Shown: in pieces, positions 49,075-58,511 of the stretch
Numbering within the stretch: position 1 is the stretch's first letter
Layout of the letters: every line of letters starts with the position of its first letter
DNA from: Actinomycetota bacterium
GTDB taxonomy: Bacteria > Actinomycetota > Actinomycetes > Propionibacteriales > Nocardioidaceae
Assembly (NCBI GenBank): GCA_009701885.1
Contig: WLJH01000001.1
Coordinates: 186,001-250,000, forward strand
Reading direction: 5' to 3'
Length of the DNA stretch: 64,000 bases
Position numbers and translations under genes: made by a program
Notes under the pieces: generated by a model
What the model saw: the letters and a program-made list of their open reading frames with translations, nothing else
What the model was told of the DNA's origin: nothing
Database searches by the model: none

Positions 49075-50424
49075 GTGCAAGGCGCACCCCTTTCGTTCCT
49101 GCGTCACCCGGTGCTGGTCTTCCTGGTGGTCAGCCTGCTCCTGGTCGCTGGGATCTTCCTGGCCACCAATGAGCTCACCGCTCGCGCTGCCGAGCAGGCT
49201 GCGGTCGAGCAGGCCGAGAGCATCAACGAGTTCATCGTCGACACGGCCGTCAACCCGTACCTTCGGACAGGTCTCCTAGACGGCAACGCGGGTGCTGTCG
49301 ACCGGTTCGTGCGACGCGGGCTTGAAGTCCAGACCGAAGAGCTCGTCGGTTTCGACATCATCACGACGACCGGCCGTGTGGCCTACGACTCGACTGACGT
49401 CTCCGTCGCTTTCCGCGACGACGTCTATCCTCTGTCTAACAAGCAGCAAGCCGTCCTCAGGGATGGCGGCACGGATTCCGAGGTGGCGGACCCGAACTCT
49501 CCGCGACACCGGGCACGTGAAGGCGACGAGACGGGATTGGTCAAGATCTACACCCGGGTCGGGGCCACCACGAGTCGGAACGCCATTCGGCGTGCCGAGC
49601 GACTGGGGGTCCCGCTGTCGACGGAGCCGGCTCTCTTCGTGGCTTACTGGGACCTCGAAGGAGTAGAGGAGCGGCGTGAACGGATCTTCGGCGACTTTCG
49701 CTGGATCACGCTCGCTCCGCTGCTGCTGCTCGCTGTCATCTCCACCGTGATGCTCGGCCTCCTGACCGGCCAGCTCCGCCGCGGCAGCCGGGAGCGCGAG
49801 CGCCTGTTGCAGACGGCGATCGACGCCTCCGACGCCGAGCGACGACGGATCGCGCGCGACCTGCACGACGGCGTGGTCCAGGACCTCGCGGGCTCCGCGT
49901 TCGCGCTCTCCGGCGCCGCAAGGGACCCCGCCACCACCCCGCAGACGGCCGAGGTGCTCACCAGCGTCAGCAGCTCGATGCGCGACAGCCTCAAGCAGAT
50001 GCGCTCGCTGCTGGCCGAGATCCACCCCCCGGAGCTGCATGGCCGCGGGCTCGAGACCGCACTGGACGACCTCATCGCCCCCGCCGCGGCCGCGGGCATC
50101 CACGCCTCGGTCAGCGTGTCGGGGATCGAGGGCGCCTCGGATCCCGAGGTCGCCCTGGTGTGGCGGGTCGCCCAGGAGGCGGTCCGCAACGCCACCCGGC
50201 ACTCCGGTGCCTCCACCCTGGCCGTCACCGTCCGCGGTGACGAGGAGCAGCTGCTCCTTGAGGTCGTCGACGACGGGGTCGGCTTCGACACCACCGCGCC
50301 CAGCGAGCCCGACCGGTTCGGCCTGCGCGGGCTCCGCAGCCTCGTGCGCGACGTCGGTGGTGAGTTGGACGTCACGTCCGCGGTGGGCGAAGGTACGTCG
50401 GTGCGGATGGCGGTACGACGATGA
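49075..50424 (+). CDS. NarL-type sensor histidine kinase
   Basis: A 449-residue membrane kinase with two helices (about residues 10-30 and 205-228) bracketing an extracytoplasmic sensor of about 175 residues. The phospho-accepting His is in ERRRIARDLHDGVVQDLAG near 263 (HisKA_3 type). ATPase boxes are QEAVRNATRHSG, VDDGVGFD and RFGLRGLRS. It forms a pair with the response regulator, whose ATG overlaps its stop as ATGA. The first 600 bases use codons such as CTA, TCT, GAA and GTA far more than the kinase half, which is extremely GC-rich at third positions. The sensor half may be of foreign origin. Confidence 0.93.
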   Translation: MQGAPLSFLRHPVLVFLVVSLLLVAGIFLATNELTARAAEQAAVEQAESINEFIVDTAVNPYLRTGLLDGNAGAVDRFVRRGLEVQTEELVGFDIITTTGRVAYDSTDVSVAFRDDVYPLSNKQQAVLRDGGTDSEVADPNSPRHRAREGDETGLVKIYTRVGATTSRNAIRRAERLGVPLSTEPALFVAYWDLEGVEERRERIFGDFRWITLAPLLLLAVISTVMLGLLTGQLRRGSRERERLLQTAIDASDAERRRIARDLHDGVVQDLAGSAFALSGAARDPATTPQTAEVLTSVSSSMRDSLKQMRSLLAEIHPPELHGRGLETALDDLIAPAAAAGIHASVSVSGIEGASDPEVALVWRVAQEAVRNATRHSGASTLAVTVRGDEEQLLLEVVDDGVGFDTTAPSEPDRFGLRGLRSLVRDVGGELDVTSAVGEGTSVRMAVRR

Positions 50425-51053
50425 GCGAGCACTCGGGCACGACCCGGGTCGTCCTGGTCGACGACCACGCCGTGATCCGGGCCGGCCTGGCCCAGCTCAT
50501 CGCCACCGCCGACGACATCGAGGTCGTGGGCCAGGCCGCTGACGGTGCTGCCGCCATCGAGCAGGCCCGGGCGCTCAAGCCCGACGTGGTGCTGATGGAC
50601 CTGCAGATGCCCGGCGTGGACGGCGTGACCGCGACCCGCGAGATCGTCGCGGCCGGACTGGGCGTCGACGTGCTGGTGCTGACGTCGTACTCCGACAACG
50701 AGCGGATCCTCGACGCGCTGGACGCCGGCGCGGTGGGCTACCTGCTCAAGGACGCCGACCCCGACGACGTGCTGACCGGCATCCGTGCGGTCTCGCGCGG
50801 GGAGTCCCCGATCCACCCGAAGGCCGCGCGCGCCCTGCTGGGTGCGCGCTCGGCCGGCGGTCGCCCGCAGCTGACGGCCCGCGAGGTCGAGGTGCTGACC
50901 CTGGTGCGCGACGGGCTGGCCAACAAGCAGATCGCCAAGCGGCTGGAGATCAGCGAGCGCACGGTCAAGGCGCACCTGACCAGCGCGTTCTCGCGGATCG
51001 GCGTCTCCGACCGAACGCAGGCCGCCCTCTGGGCCCAGCGCAACGGTCTTTGA
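50421..51053 (+). CDS. NarL/LuxR-type response regulator
   Basis: A 210-residue regulator. The receiver domain has the acidic pair VDDH, the phosphorylated Asp60 in VVLMDLQMPG, the conserved Thr/Ser in VLTSYSD and the Lys in YLLKDAD. The C-terminal LuxR helix-turn-helix (about 148-205) is LTAREVEVLTLVRDGLANKQ followed by SERTVKAHL. It overlaps the kinase gene by four bases. The regulon is unknown, although autoregulation through the palindromes upstream of the secreted-protein gene is a reasonable test. Confidence 0.95.
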   Translation: MSEHSGTTRVVLVDDHAVIRAGLAQLIATADDIEVVGQAADGAAAIEQARALKPDVVLMDLQMPGVDGVTATREIVAAGLGVDVLVLTSYSDNERILDALDAGAVGYLLKDADPDDVLTGIRAVSRGESPIHPKAARALLGARSAGGRPQLTAREVEVLTLVRDGLANKQIAKRLEISERTVKAHLTSAFSRIGVSDRTQAALWAQRNGL

Positions 51054-51074
51054 CCCGACCCAGCGGGCCTGCGG

Positions 51075-51974
51075 TCAGGCCTCGACGGGCTGCGGCAGCG
51101 GCGGGGGAGTGCCGCCCCACGCCGGGCAGAGCGCCTGGTGGGCGCACCACGAGCACAGCGGACCCCGGCTGGGCCGCCAGTCCTGCTCGACGGTCGCCCG
51201 GTTGATCGCCTCCCAGACTGCCTGCACCTTGCGCTCGGTCGCCAGCAGGTCGTGCTCGTCGGGGACGTAGCGCAACACCTCGCCACTGCCGAGGTAGACC
51301 AGCTGCAACATCGCCGGCACCACGCCCCGCGTGCGCCAGAGCACCAGGCCGTAGAACTTCATCTGGAACAGCGCCTTGGCCTCGAACTGCGGGCCCGGCG
51401 CGCGGCCGGTCTTGTAGTCCACGACCCGGATCGCGCCGTCGGGCGCGACGTCCACCCGGTCGACGAAGCCGCGCAGGAGCAGTCGGCTCTCCAACAGCCA
51501 CTCGACGTAGAGCTCTCGCTCGGCCGGCTCGAGCCGGGTGGGGTCCTCGAGCGTGAAGTAGCGCTCCAGCACCGTGCGGCACGAGGCCCACCAGCGCTCG
51601 GCGTCGACGCCGGACTCCTCCTCCAGCAGCGCGCCCAGCCCGGGCTCGGCCTCAACCAGCCGGCGCCACGCCGGCTCCAGCATCTGCTCGGCGCGCACGG
51701 CGGTGCGCTCGACGGCAGGCAGGTCGAAGAGGTCCTCCAGCACCTTGTGCACGACGGTGCCGCGCACGGCGTCGGGCGACAACGGCTCGGGGAGCTTGTC
51801 GATGGTGCGGAAGCGGTAGAGCAGGGGGCAGGTCATGAAGTCGCCGGCCCTGCTGGGCGAGAGCGCACCCACGACCTCGACGCCGTCGACCGGGGTCGAG
51901 TGCCGCTCCGCGGGGCTGGCGCCCGCGGCGAGGGTGCCCGGGGCGGTGGTCTCCAACGAGGGGGCCGCGCTCAT
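51075..51974 (-). CDS. RecB-family (PD-(D/E)XK) exonuclease with iron-sulfur cysteines
   Basis: A 299-residue nuclease of the PDDEXK_1 group. Catalytic elements are RGTVVHKVLEDLF, GFVDRVDVAP and the D-x-K centre in IRVVDYKTGRAPG. A cysteine in FMTCPLLYRFR together with LCSWCAHQALCPAW at the end forms the C...C-x2-C-x5-C pattern of the 4Fe-4S cluster seen in AddB/Cas4-like nucleases. It is single-domain with no helicase. The ATG lies seven bases after a TACCGT hexamer (51982-51987 on the complement). It is divergent from the site-2 protease. A DNA-repair role is likely. Confidence 0.92.
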   Translation of the reverse strand: MSAAPSLETTAPGTLAAGASPAERHSTPVDGVEVVGALSPSRAGDFMTCPLLYRFRTIDKLPEPLSPDAVRGTVVHKVLEDLFDLPAVERTAVRAEQMLEPAWRRLVEAEPGLGALLEEESGVDAERWWASCRTVLERYFTLEDPTRLEPAERELYVEWLLESRLLLRGFVDRVDVAPDGAIRVVDYKTGRAPGPQFEAKALFQMKFYGLVLWRTRGVVPAMLQLVYLGSGEVLRYVPDEHDLLATERKVQAVWEAINRATVEQDWRPSRGPLCSWCAHQALCPAWGGTPPPLPQPVEA

Positions 51975-52062
51975 GCCCCGAACGGTAGGCGACCGCACCG
52001 ACAGCCGCCGGGCACCACGCCTGGGACGGCGGCCAGGACCAGGCCTCGGATAGCCTCGCCGC

Positions 52063-53199
52063 GTGGACGAGAGACCGCCCGCGGCCCCGCGCCCGCCCGG
52101 CACCTTCAAGGTCGGCACCGTCGCCGGCAGCGACGTGCTCGTGAGCGGCTCGTGGTTCGTCGTGGCCGCGCTGATCGCGGTGATCATGGCCCCGCTGGTC
52201 GAGCAGGTCGAGCCCGGCCTGGGTGCGCTGCGCTACGTCGCGGGCCTGGCCTTCGCCGTGCTGCTCTACGGCTCGGTGCTGCTGCACGAGGCCTCGCACG
52301 CGGTCGCGGCCAAGCGCCTGGGCTACCCCGTCACCTCGATCACGCTGCACTTCCTGGGCGGCATGACCTCCATCGAGGGTGAGGCCAAGCGCCCGCGCGA
52401 GGAGTTCGTGATCGCCGTCGTGGGTCCGCTGACCTCGATCGCGGTCGGGCTGGCCGCGCTCGCGCTCCTCCCGGTCACCCCCGACGGGCTGCTCCAGCTG
52501 GCGGTGGAGGGCCTGGCCGGCGCCAACCTGCTCGTCGGCGTCCTCAACCTCGTGCCCGGCCTGCCGCTGGACGGCGGCCGCGTGCTCAAGGCCGGCGTCT
52601 GGGGTGTCACCGGCAGCGTCGTGCGCGGCACCGTCGTCGCCGGGTGGGGCGGACGTCTGGCGGCGGTGGCCGTGCTCTGCTGGCCGCTGCTCCAGGAGTC
52701 GGTGCTCGGCACGCCGCCGGACGTCATCGACTTCCTCCTCGCCCTCGTCGTCGCCGCGTTCCTGTGGGCCGGCGCCACCGCGGCGATGGCCTCGGCGCGG
52801 CTGCGCAGTCGCCTCCCGCAGCTCGTGGCGCGCGACCTCGCCCGCCGCACCCTCGCCGTCCCCGGCGACCTCCCCCTCGCCGAGGCGGTACGCCGGGCCC
52901 AGGACGCCCAGGCGGGCGGGATCGTCACGACCCAGCACGACGGGTCGCCGGCCGGGCTGGTCAGCGAGGCCGCTCTGCTGGCGACCCCGGAGGACCGTCG
53001 CCCGTGGGTGCCGACCTCCAGCGTCGCCCGCACCCTCGAGCACGGGCTGCGGCTGCCGGTCGACATCCGCGGCGAGGACCTCGTGCGGGCCCTGACCCGC
53101 ACCCCGGCCGCGGAGTACCTCCTCGTCGAGCCGGACGGGTCGGTCTACGGCGTGCTCACCACCGAGGACGTCGACCGCGCGTTCCGCGCCACGCGCTGA
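52063..53199 (+). CDS. Site-2 protease family (M50) membrane metalloprotease with CBS domains
   Basis: A 378-residue intramembrane protease. The zinc motif HEASH is near residue 75 in LLHEASHAVAAKRLG and the second metal site is NLVPGLPLDGGRVL near 165. About six membrane helices precede a cytosolic CBS pair (about 260-378), which may bind a nucleotide. Such proteases clip anti-sigma factors or other membrane proteins; no target gene is adjacent. A TAGCCT hexamer (52051-52056) lies six bases before the GTG. The 3' end, including the stop codon, is part of a three-copy tandem repeat. Confidence 0.93.
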   Translation: MDERPPAAPRPPGTFKVGTVAGSDVLVSGSWFVVAALIAVIMAPLVEQVEPGLGALRYVAGLAFAVLLYGSVLLHEASHAVAAKRLGYPVTSITLHFLGGMTSIEGEAKRPREEFVIAVVGPLTSIAVGLAALALLPVTPDGLLQLAVEGLAGANLLVGVLNLVPGLPLDGGRVLKAGVWGVTGSVVRGTVVAGWGGRLAAVAVLCWPLLQESVLGTPPDVIDFLLALVVAAFLWAGATAAMASARLRSRLPQLVARDLARRTLAVPGDLPLAEAVRRAQDAQAGGIVTTQHDGSPAGLVSEAALLATPEDRRPWVPTSSVARTLEHGLRLPVDIRGEDLVRALTRTPAAEYLLVEPDGSVYGVLTTEDVDRAFRATR

Positions 53200-53242
53200 G
53201 GGTTCCGCGCCACGCGCTGAGCGTTCCGCGCCACCCGCTGAG
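53181..53242 (+). repeat. 21-bp tandem repeat (three copies) spanning the M50 gene stop
   Basis: GTTCCGCGCCACGCGCTGAG occurs at 53181-53200, 53202-53221 and, with one change, 53223-53242, a period of 21. The first copy encodes the last residues FRATR and the stop of the protease. It looks like tandem duplication of the gene's own 3' end. Confidence 0.85.
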
Positions 53243-53320
53243 CCGCCCTCCCGTCCGGCGGGCCAGCACCGCGCGAGCGCCGACTCGCCGCCCGCGCCAC
53301 CGCCGGTCTAGGGTTCCGCC

Positions 53321-54289
53321 GTGCCTGAGAACGAGCCCCTGCCCGACGTACCCCAGGAGGCCTGGTCCGGCGTCCACCGTGGTCCGCTGCGCGCGGGCGA
53401 GTGGGTCCGGCTGCTCGACGGCAAGGGACGCAAGCACAACTTCGCGCTCGAGGCCGGCAAGAAGTTCTTCTCCAACCGCGGCCACCTCGACCACGACGAG
53501 CTGATCGGACGCGAGGAGGGCTTCACCGTCACCACCTCCGGCGGCGGGGACTACCTCGTCTTCCGCCCGCTGCTCTCGGAATTCGTGGTCTCGATGCCGC
53601 GCGGCGCCGCGGTGATCTACCCCAAGGACGCCGCCCAGATCGTCGCGATGGCCGACATCTTCCCCGGCGCGCGGGTCGTCGAGGCCGGCGTGGGCTCCGG
53701 TGCGCTGACCTGCTCGCTGCTGCGCGCCGTCGGCCCGCACGGCCGCGTGTCGTCGTACGAGCGGCGCGAGGAGTTCGCCGAGGTCGCGCGCAGGAACGTC
53801 CACCAATTCTTCTCCGCGCCCGAGGGCACGACCCACCCGGCGTGGACCCTGACCCTGGGCGACCTCGCGGAGGCACTGCCCGCCTCCGGCGAGCGCTGCG
53901 ACCGGATCATCCTCGACATGCTCGCGCCCTGGGAGTGCCTCGACGCCGCGGCCGACGCCCTCGTGCCCGGCGGGATCGTCTGCGCCTACGTCGCGACCAC
54001 CACCCAGCTCTCGCGCTTCGTCGAGACCGTGCGCGTGCACGGCGGCTTCACCGAGCCCCACGCCTGGGAGTCCCTGGTGCGCGACTGGCACGTCGAGGGC
54101 CTCGCCGTGCGCCCGGACCACAAGATGATCGGCCACACCGCGTTCCTCGTGACCGCGCGCCGGATGGCGCCGGGGGAGAAGCCCCCGCGCAAGACCCGCC
54201 GGCCCGCACCGGGCGCCTACGGCCCCGACTACACCGGCCCCCGTCCGGCCGACGCACCGCAGGATCCGGCCGACGCCGCCGATCAGTAG
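53321..54289 (+). CDS. trmI: tRNA (adenine-N1)-methyltransferase TrmI
   Basis: A 322-residue SAM-dependent enzyme that makes m1A58 in the T loop of tRNAs. The SAM pocket is VVEAGVGSGALTCSLLRA near residue 120, followed by SSYERREEFAEVARRN, and the active-site segment is RIILDMLAPWE. An actinobacterial C-terminal basic/proline tail is present (RKTRRPAPGAYGPDY). A TAGGGT hexamer (53309-53314) lies six bases before the GTG start. Its place directly upstream of arc is a conserved arrangement in actinobacteria. Confidence 0.94.
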   Translation: MPENEPLPDVPQEAWSGVHRGPLRAGEWVRLLDGKGRKHNFALEAGKKFFSNRGHLDHDELIGREEGFTVTTSGGGDYLVFRPLLSEFVVSMPRGAAVIYPKDAAQIVAMADIFPGARVVEAGVGSGALTCSLLRAVGPHGRVSSYERREEFAEVARRNVHQFFSAPEGTTHPAWTLTLGDLAEALPASGERCDRIILDMLAPWECLDAAADALVPGGIVCAYVATTTQLSRFVETVRVHGGFTEPHAWESLVRDWHVEGLAVRPDHKMIGHTAFLVTARRMAPGEKPPRKTRRPAPGAYGPDYTGPRPADAPQDPADAADQ

Positions 54290-54410
54290 ACCGGAGGGGT
54301 CCACCGGGCCGACGGGCCTCTGACCCGGCCACCGACCGGCAGCGACGCGCCGGTGACCGAATCGTGACCGACATCGTCCGCTCACCCCTACCGTGCGTGG
54401 TCGGAGTGAG

Positions 54411-54428
54411 TAGGGTCGCAACGAGGAG
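54411..54428 (+). promoter_or_regulatory. Promoter -10 (TAGGGT) and ribosome-binding site of arc
   Basis: TAGGGT at 54411-54416 is followed by AGGAGG at 54423-54428, nine bases before the ATG. Unlike most promoters here, it gives a short leadered mRNA with a strong Shine-Dalgarno sequence. Confidence 0.6.
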
Positions 54429-54436
54429 GTGCTCTG

Positions 54437-56206
54437 ATGTCGACATCCGATGGCAGGTCACGTGAAGGTTCCCCCGAGGACGCTGGGCGCAGCGCCGAGG
54501 AGCTGATGAACCAGGTGCGCTTCCTGGAGGCCGAGGTCACCGACCTGCGGCGCCGCCTGAGCGACGCGCCCGGCTCCCACCGCACCGTCGAGCTCCGGCT
54601 CGCCGACGCCCAGCGCTCGCTGGCGGCCGTCACCAGCCAGAACGAGCGGCTCGCCCAGACCCTGCGCGAGGCGCGCGACCAGATCACCAAGCTCAAGGAA
54701 GAGGTCGACCGGCTCGCCCAGCCCCCGGCCGGCTTCGGCACCTTCCTCCAGCGCAACGACGACGACTCGGTCGACGTGTTCACCGGCGGCCGCAAGCTGC
54801 GGGTCAACGTCAGCCCGGACGTCGACCTCGACACCCTGCGCCGTGGCCAGGAGGTCATGCTCAACGAGGCGCTCAACGTCGTCGCGGCCCTGGAGTTCGA
54901 GCAGGTCGGCGAGGTCGTGATGTTCAAGGAGCTGCTCGCCGACGGCGAGCGGGCCCTGGTCATCGCCAACGCCGACGAGGAGAAGGTCGTCCGGCTGGCC
55001 CAGCCGCTGCGCGAGGAGACCATCCGCGCCGGTGACTCCCTGCTGCTCGACTCCCGCGCGGGCTACGTCTACGAGAAGGTCCCGAAGTCCGAGGTCGAGG
55101 AGCTGGTCCTCGAGGAGGTGCCGGACATCGCCTACGAGTCGATCGGTGGCCTCGGCGGCCAGATCGAGGCGATCCAGGACGCCGTCGAGCTGCCCTACCT
55201 CTATCCGGAGCTCTTCAAGGAGCACCAGCTCAAGCCGCCCAAGGGCGTGCTGCTCTACGGCCCTCCGGGCTGCGGCAAGACGCTGATCGCCAAGGCGGTC
55301 GCCAACAGCCTCGCCAAGAAGGTGGCGGCCAAGACGGGTCAGGAGGGGAAGTCGTACTTCCTCAACATCAAGGGCCCCGAGCTGCTCAACAAGTACGTCG
55401 GCGAGACCGAGCGCCACATCCGGCTGGTCTTCCAGCGGGCCCGCGAGAAGGCGTCGGCCGGCACGCCGGTCATCGTGTTCTTCGACGAGATGGACTCGCT
55501 GTTCCGCACCCGCGGCACCGGCGTCTCCTCCGACGTGGAGAACACCATCGTCCCGCAGCTGCTCAGCGAGATCGACGGCGTCGAGCTGCTCGAGAACGTG
55601 CTCGTCATCGGCGCCTCCAACCGCGAGGACATGATCGACCCCGCGATCCTGCGCCCCGGGCGCCTGGACGTGAAGATCAAGATCGAGCGCCCCGACGCCG
55701 AGGCCGCCCGCGACATCTTCAGCAAGTACCTCACCCCCGACCTGCCGCTGCACGCCGAGGACCTCGCCGAGTTCGGCAACGACCGCCAGGCCTGCGTCGA
55801 GGGCATGATCCGGGCCACCGTCGAGCGGATGTACGCCGAGACCGACGAGAACCGCTTCCTCGAGGTCACCTACGCCAACGGCGACAAGGAGGTCCTCTAC
55901 TTCAAGGACTTCAACTCCGGCGCCATGCTGCAGAACATCGTGGACCGCGCGAAGAAGATGGCGATCAAGGACTGGCTGGACCACCAGCAGAAGGGTCTGC
56001 GGGTCAGCCACCTGCTCCAGGCGTGCGTGGACGAGTTCAAGGAGAACGAGGACCTCCCCAACACGACCAACCCCGACGACTGGGCCCGCATCTCCGGCAA
56101 GAAGGGCGAGCGGATCGTCTTCATCCGCACCCTCGTCACCGGCAAGCAGGGCACCGAGCCGGGCCGGTCGATCGACACCGTCTCCAACACGGGGCAGTAC
56201 CTGTAG
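54437..56206 (+). CDS. arc: Proteasomal AAA ATPase ARC (Mpa)
   Basis: A 589-residue hexameric unfoldase that binds pupylated proteins and feeds them into the proteasome. An N-terminal coiled coil (about residues 20-75) recognises Pup. Tandem OB domains follow, then the AAA domain with Walker [10 protein letters not shown] near 275 and Walker [11 protein letters not shown] near 346. The C-terminus ends in GQYL, the tail that docks into the 20S core. It is separated from dop by a convergently placed methyltransferase gene. Confidence 0.97.
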   Translation: MSTSDGRSREGSPEDAGRSAEELMNQVRFLEAEVTDLRRRLSDAPGSHRTVELRLADAQRSLAAVTSQNERLAQTLREARDQITKLKEEVDRLAQPPAGFGTFLQRNDDDSVDVFTGGRKLRVNVSPDVDLDTLRRGQEVMLNEALNVVAALEFEQVGEVVMFKELLADGERALVIANADEEKVVRLAQPLREETIRAGDSLLLDSRAGYVYEKVPKSEVEELVLEEVPDIAYESIGGLGGQIEAIQDAVELPYLYPELFKEHQLKPPKGVLLYGPPGCGKTLIAKAVANSLAKKVAAKTGQEGKSYFLNIKGPELLNKYVGETERHIRLVFQRAREKASAGTPVIVFFDEMDSLFRTRGTGVSSDVENTIVPQLLSEIDGVELLENVLVIGASNREDMIDPAILRPGRLDVKIKIERPDAEAARDIFSKYLTPDLPLHAEDLAEFGNDRQACVEGMIRATVERMYAETDENRFLEVTYANGDKEVLYFKDFNSGAMLQNIVDRAKKMAIKDWLDHQQKGLRVSHLLQACVDEFKENEDLPNTTNPDDWARISGKKGERIVFIRTLVTGKQGTEPGRSIDTVSNTGQYL

Positions 56207-56232
56207 TCCGCAGGCTCACGACCAGACGTCGT

Positions 56233-56254
56233 CCGTCGCCCTCAGGGGCGACGG
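56233..56254. terminator. Hairpin at the arc/methyltransferase convergence
   Basis: CCGTCGCCC (56233-56241) pairs with GGGCGACGG (56246-56254). The loop TCAG contains the methyltransferase stop codon on the complement. It can end the arc transcript and overlaps the opposing gene's last codons. Confidence 0.6.
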
Positions 56255-56877
56255 GCGACGAACCGGTACCCGTAGGTCCACGGCCGCGACACGGCGGGCC
56301 CGGGCAGGTAGCGCTGCGTGACGGGACCGACCTCGAGCCCCGCGGCGCGCACCAGGGCGACCGGGTCGCGGGTGAGGTGGCACCCACCGGCGACCGCCCG
56401 CTCGACCGGGTCCAGCCGCGCCTGCCAGCGGCGTACCCGCGGGTCGGGGGAGGCCCCGTGCTCCAGCACGTGCACGGTGCCGCCGGGGCGCACGGCCCGC
56501 GCCATCTCGCGGGCGGCCAGCGCGGCGTCGGGGATCGTGCAGAGCGAGAAGGTGCACAGCACCGCGTCGTACGACGCGTCCTCGACGTCGAGGTGCTGGC
56601 CGTCGAGCCCCACGCGGGCGACGGGCAGGCGCGCGGCGTCGCGGCGCGGCGCGGACATCGACCACCCCAGGTCGGACGGCTCGACCGCGTCGAGCGAGGT
56701 GACCCCTGCCGGCAGGTGCGACAGGTTCAGCCCCGAGCCGAAGCCGACCTCGAGCACCCGGCCGGAGAGCCCCTCGCACACGGCGGCCCGCTCCCGGCGT
56801 ACGTCACCGGAGCCCAGCGCATTCTCGACCAGCCTCGGCACCACGTGCCGCTCCCACCACCCACCGATGCCAGCCAC
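56242..56877 (-). CDS. Class I SAM-dependent methyltransferase
   Basis: A 211-residue methyltransferase of the UbiE/Methyltransf_11 type. It has motif [17 protein letters not shown], the acidic end of strand 2 (LDAVEPSD), motif [17 protein letters not shown] and motif [16 protein letters not shown]. The substrate is unknown. The GTG at 56877 lies six bases after a TACGGT hexamer (56884-56889 on the complement). It is inserted between arc and dop on the opposite strand, and its promoter overlaps that of dop. Confidence 0.88.
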   Translation of the reverse strand: MAGIGGWWERHVVPRLVENALGSGDVRRERAAVCEGLSGRVLEVGFGSGLNLSHLPAGVTSLDAVEPSDLGWSMSAPRRDAARLPVARVGLDGQHLDVEDASYDAVLCTFSLCTIPDAALAAREMARAVRPGGTVHVLEHGASPDPRVRRWQARLDPVERAVAGGCHLTRDPVALVRAAGLEVGPVTQRYLPGPAVSRPWTYGYRFVARRP

Positions 56878-56883
56878 GGGCCC

Positions 56884-56908
56884 ACCGTAGTCCCGGTCCA
56901 CGTAGGCT
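56884..56908. promoter_or_regulatory. Interlocked divergent promoters of the methyltransferase and dop
   Basis: TACGGT (56884-56889, complement) serves the methyltransferase and TAGGCT (56903-56908, plus strand) serves dop. With 13 bases between them, each -35 region falls on or beside the other's -10, so simultaneous occupancy is unlikely. Confidence 0.55.
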
Positions 56909-56915
56909 CGGTCAC

Positions 56916-58424
56916 ATGAGCGTGCGCCGGGTGATGGGGACCGAGGTCGAGTACGGCATCTCGGTCCAGGGCCAGCCCACCGCCAACCCCATGGTCGCCT
57001 CCTCACAGGTCGTCAACGCCTACGCCTCGGCGACGCTGAAGGCGCGCCGGGCGCGGTGGGACTTCGAGGAGGAGTCGCCGCTGCGCGACGCCCGTGGGTT
57101 CGACATGAGCCGCCAGGTCGCCGACCCCAGCCAGCTGACCGACGAGGACCTCGGCCTGGCCAACGTCATCCTCACCAACGGCGCGCGGCTCTACGTCGAC
57201 CACGCGCACCCGGAGTTCTCCACCCCCGAGGTCACCACCCCGCTCGACATCGTGCGGTGGGACAAGGCGGGGGAGCAGGTGATGCTCGACGCCCAGCGTC
57301 GCGCCGCCGCCCTGCCGGGCGGGCAGCCGATCCTGATGTACAAGAACAACACCGACGGCAAGGGCGCCTCCTACGGCGCCCACGAGAACTACCTCATGCG
57401 GCGCTCGACTCCCTTCGCCGACATCGTCAAGCACCTCACGCCGTTCTTCGTCAGCCGCCAGGTCGTGTGCGGCGCCGGCCGGGTCGGCATCGGCCAGGAC
57501 GGCCGCGACCACGGCTACCAGATCAGCCAGCGCGCGGACTTCTTCGAGGTCGAGGTCGGCCTCGAGACCACGCTGAAGCGTCCGATCATCAACACCCGCG
57601 ACGAGCCGCACGCCGACCCCGAGAAGTACCGCCGCCTCCACGTGATCATCGGCGACGCCAACCTCGCGGAGGTCTCCACCTACCTCAAGGTCGGCACCAC
57701 GTCGCTGGTACTGGCGATGATCGAGGAGCGGTTCATCTCCGTCGACCTCACCGTCGACGGGCCGGTCTCCGCGCTGCGGGCGGTCTCCCACGACCCGACG
57801 CTGCGCCAGGCCGTCACCCTGCGCGACGGCCGGAAGCTGACCGCGGTCCAGCTGCAGCTGGAGTACCTCGACCTGGCGAGGAAGTACGTCGAGGACAGGT
57901 ACGGCGCGGACGCCGACGACCAGACCCTCGACGTGCTCGCGCGGTGGGAGTCGGTGCTCGACCGGCTCGAGCGCGACCCCATGTCGCTGGCCGGCGAGCT
58001 GGACTGGGTGGCGAAGCTGAAGCTGCTCGAGCAGTACCGCCAGCGCGACGGCCTCGAGTGGGACGACGCCAAGCTCCAGCTCATCGACCTCCAGTACTCC
58101 GACATCCGCCCCGAGAAGGGGCTCTACCACCGGCTCGTGAAGGCCGGCCGGATCGAGCGGCTGCTGCCCGAGGAGTCCGTGGAGCGCGCGATGCACGAGC
58201 CGCCCACCGACACCCGGGCCTACTTCCGCGGCCGCTGCCTGGAGCAGTTCCCCGACGCCGTCGCCGCAGCGTCCTGGGACTCCGTGATCCTCGACCTGCC
58301 CGGCCGCGAGTCGCTGCAGCGGGTGCCGACCATCGACCCGCTGCGGGGCTCCGAGGCCCACGTCGGGGAGCTCTTAGACCGGTGCACCAGCGCCGAGGAG
58401 CTCTTCGTCGCCCTCACCGGCTGA
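56916..58424 (+). CDS. dop: Pup deamidase/depupylase Dop
   Basis: A 502-residue enzyme of the carboxylate-amine ligase fold related to PafA. It converts the C-terminal Gln of Pup to Glu and also removes Pup from substrates. It opens with [13 protein letters not shown], holding the metal-binding Glu. A Dop-specific loop insertion appears around residues 35-65, and shared blocks include [21 protein letters not shown]. The ATG lies seven bases after a TAGGCT hexamer (56903-56908). A three-copy 22-bp repeat begins three bases after its stop. Confidence 0.97.
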   Translation: MSVRRVMGTEVEYGISVQGQPTANPMVASSQVVNAYASATLKARRARWDFEEESPLRDARGFDMSRQVADPSQLTDEDLGLANVILTNGARLYVDHAHPEFSTPEVTTPLDIVRWDKAGEQVMLDAQRRAAALPGGQPILMYKNNTDGKGASYGAHENYLMRRSTPFADIVKHLTPFFVSRQVVCGAGRVGIGQDGRDHGYQISQRADFFEVEVGLETTLKRPIINTRDEPHADPEKYRRLHVIIGDANLAEVSTYLKVGTTSLVLAMIEERFISVDLTVDGPVSALRAVSHDPTLRQAVTLRDGRKLTAVQLQLEYLDLARKYVEDRYGADADDQTLDVLARWESVLDRLERDPMSLAGELDWVAKLKLLEQYRQRDGLEWDDAKLQLIDLQYSDIRPEKGLYHRLVKAGRIERLLPEESVERAMHEPPTDTRAYFRGRCLEQFPDAVAAASWDSVILDLPGRESLQRVPTIDPLRGSEAHVGELLDRCTSAEELFVALTG

Positions 58425-58426
58425 CT

Positions 58427-58492
58427 GCCGAGCGGTCACTTTCGCACCGCCGAGCGGTCACTTCCGCACCGCCGAGCGGTCACTTCCGCGCC
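58427..58492 (+). repeat. 22-bp tandem repeat (three copies) between dop and pup
   Basis: GCCGAGCGGTCACTTCCGCA+CC occurs at 58427-58448, 58449-58470 and 58471-58492 with one or two changes. It starts two bases after the dop stop codon and ends 19 bases before the -10 hexamer of pup. It could end dop transcripts or touch the pup promoter. Confidence 0.85.
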
Positions 58493-58511
58493 CTCACCTC
58501 GGTGGTGTCGC

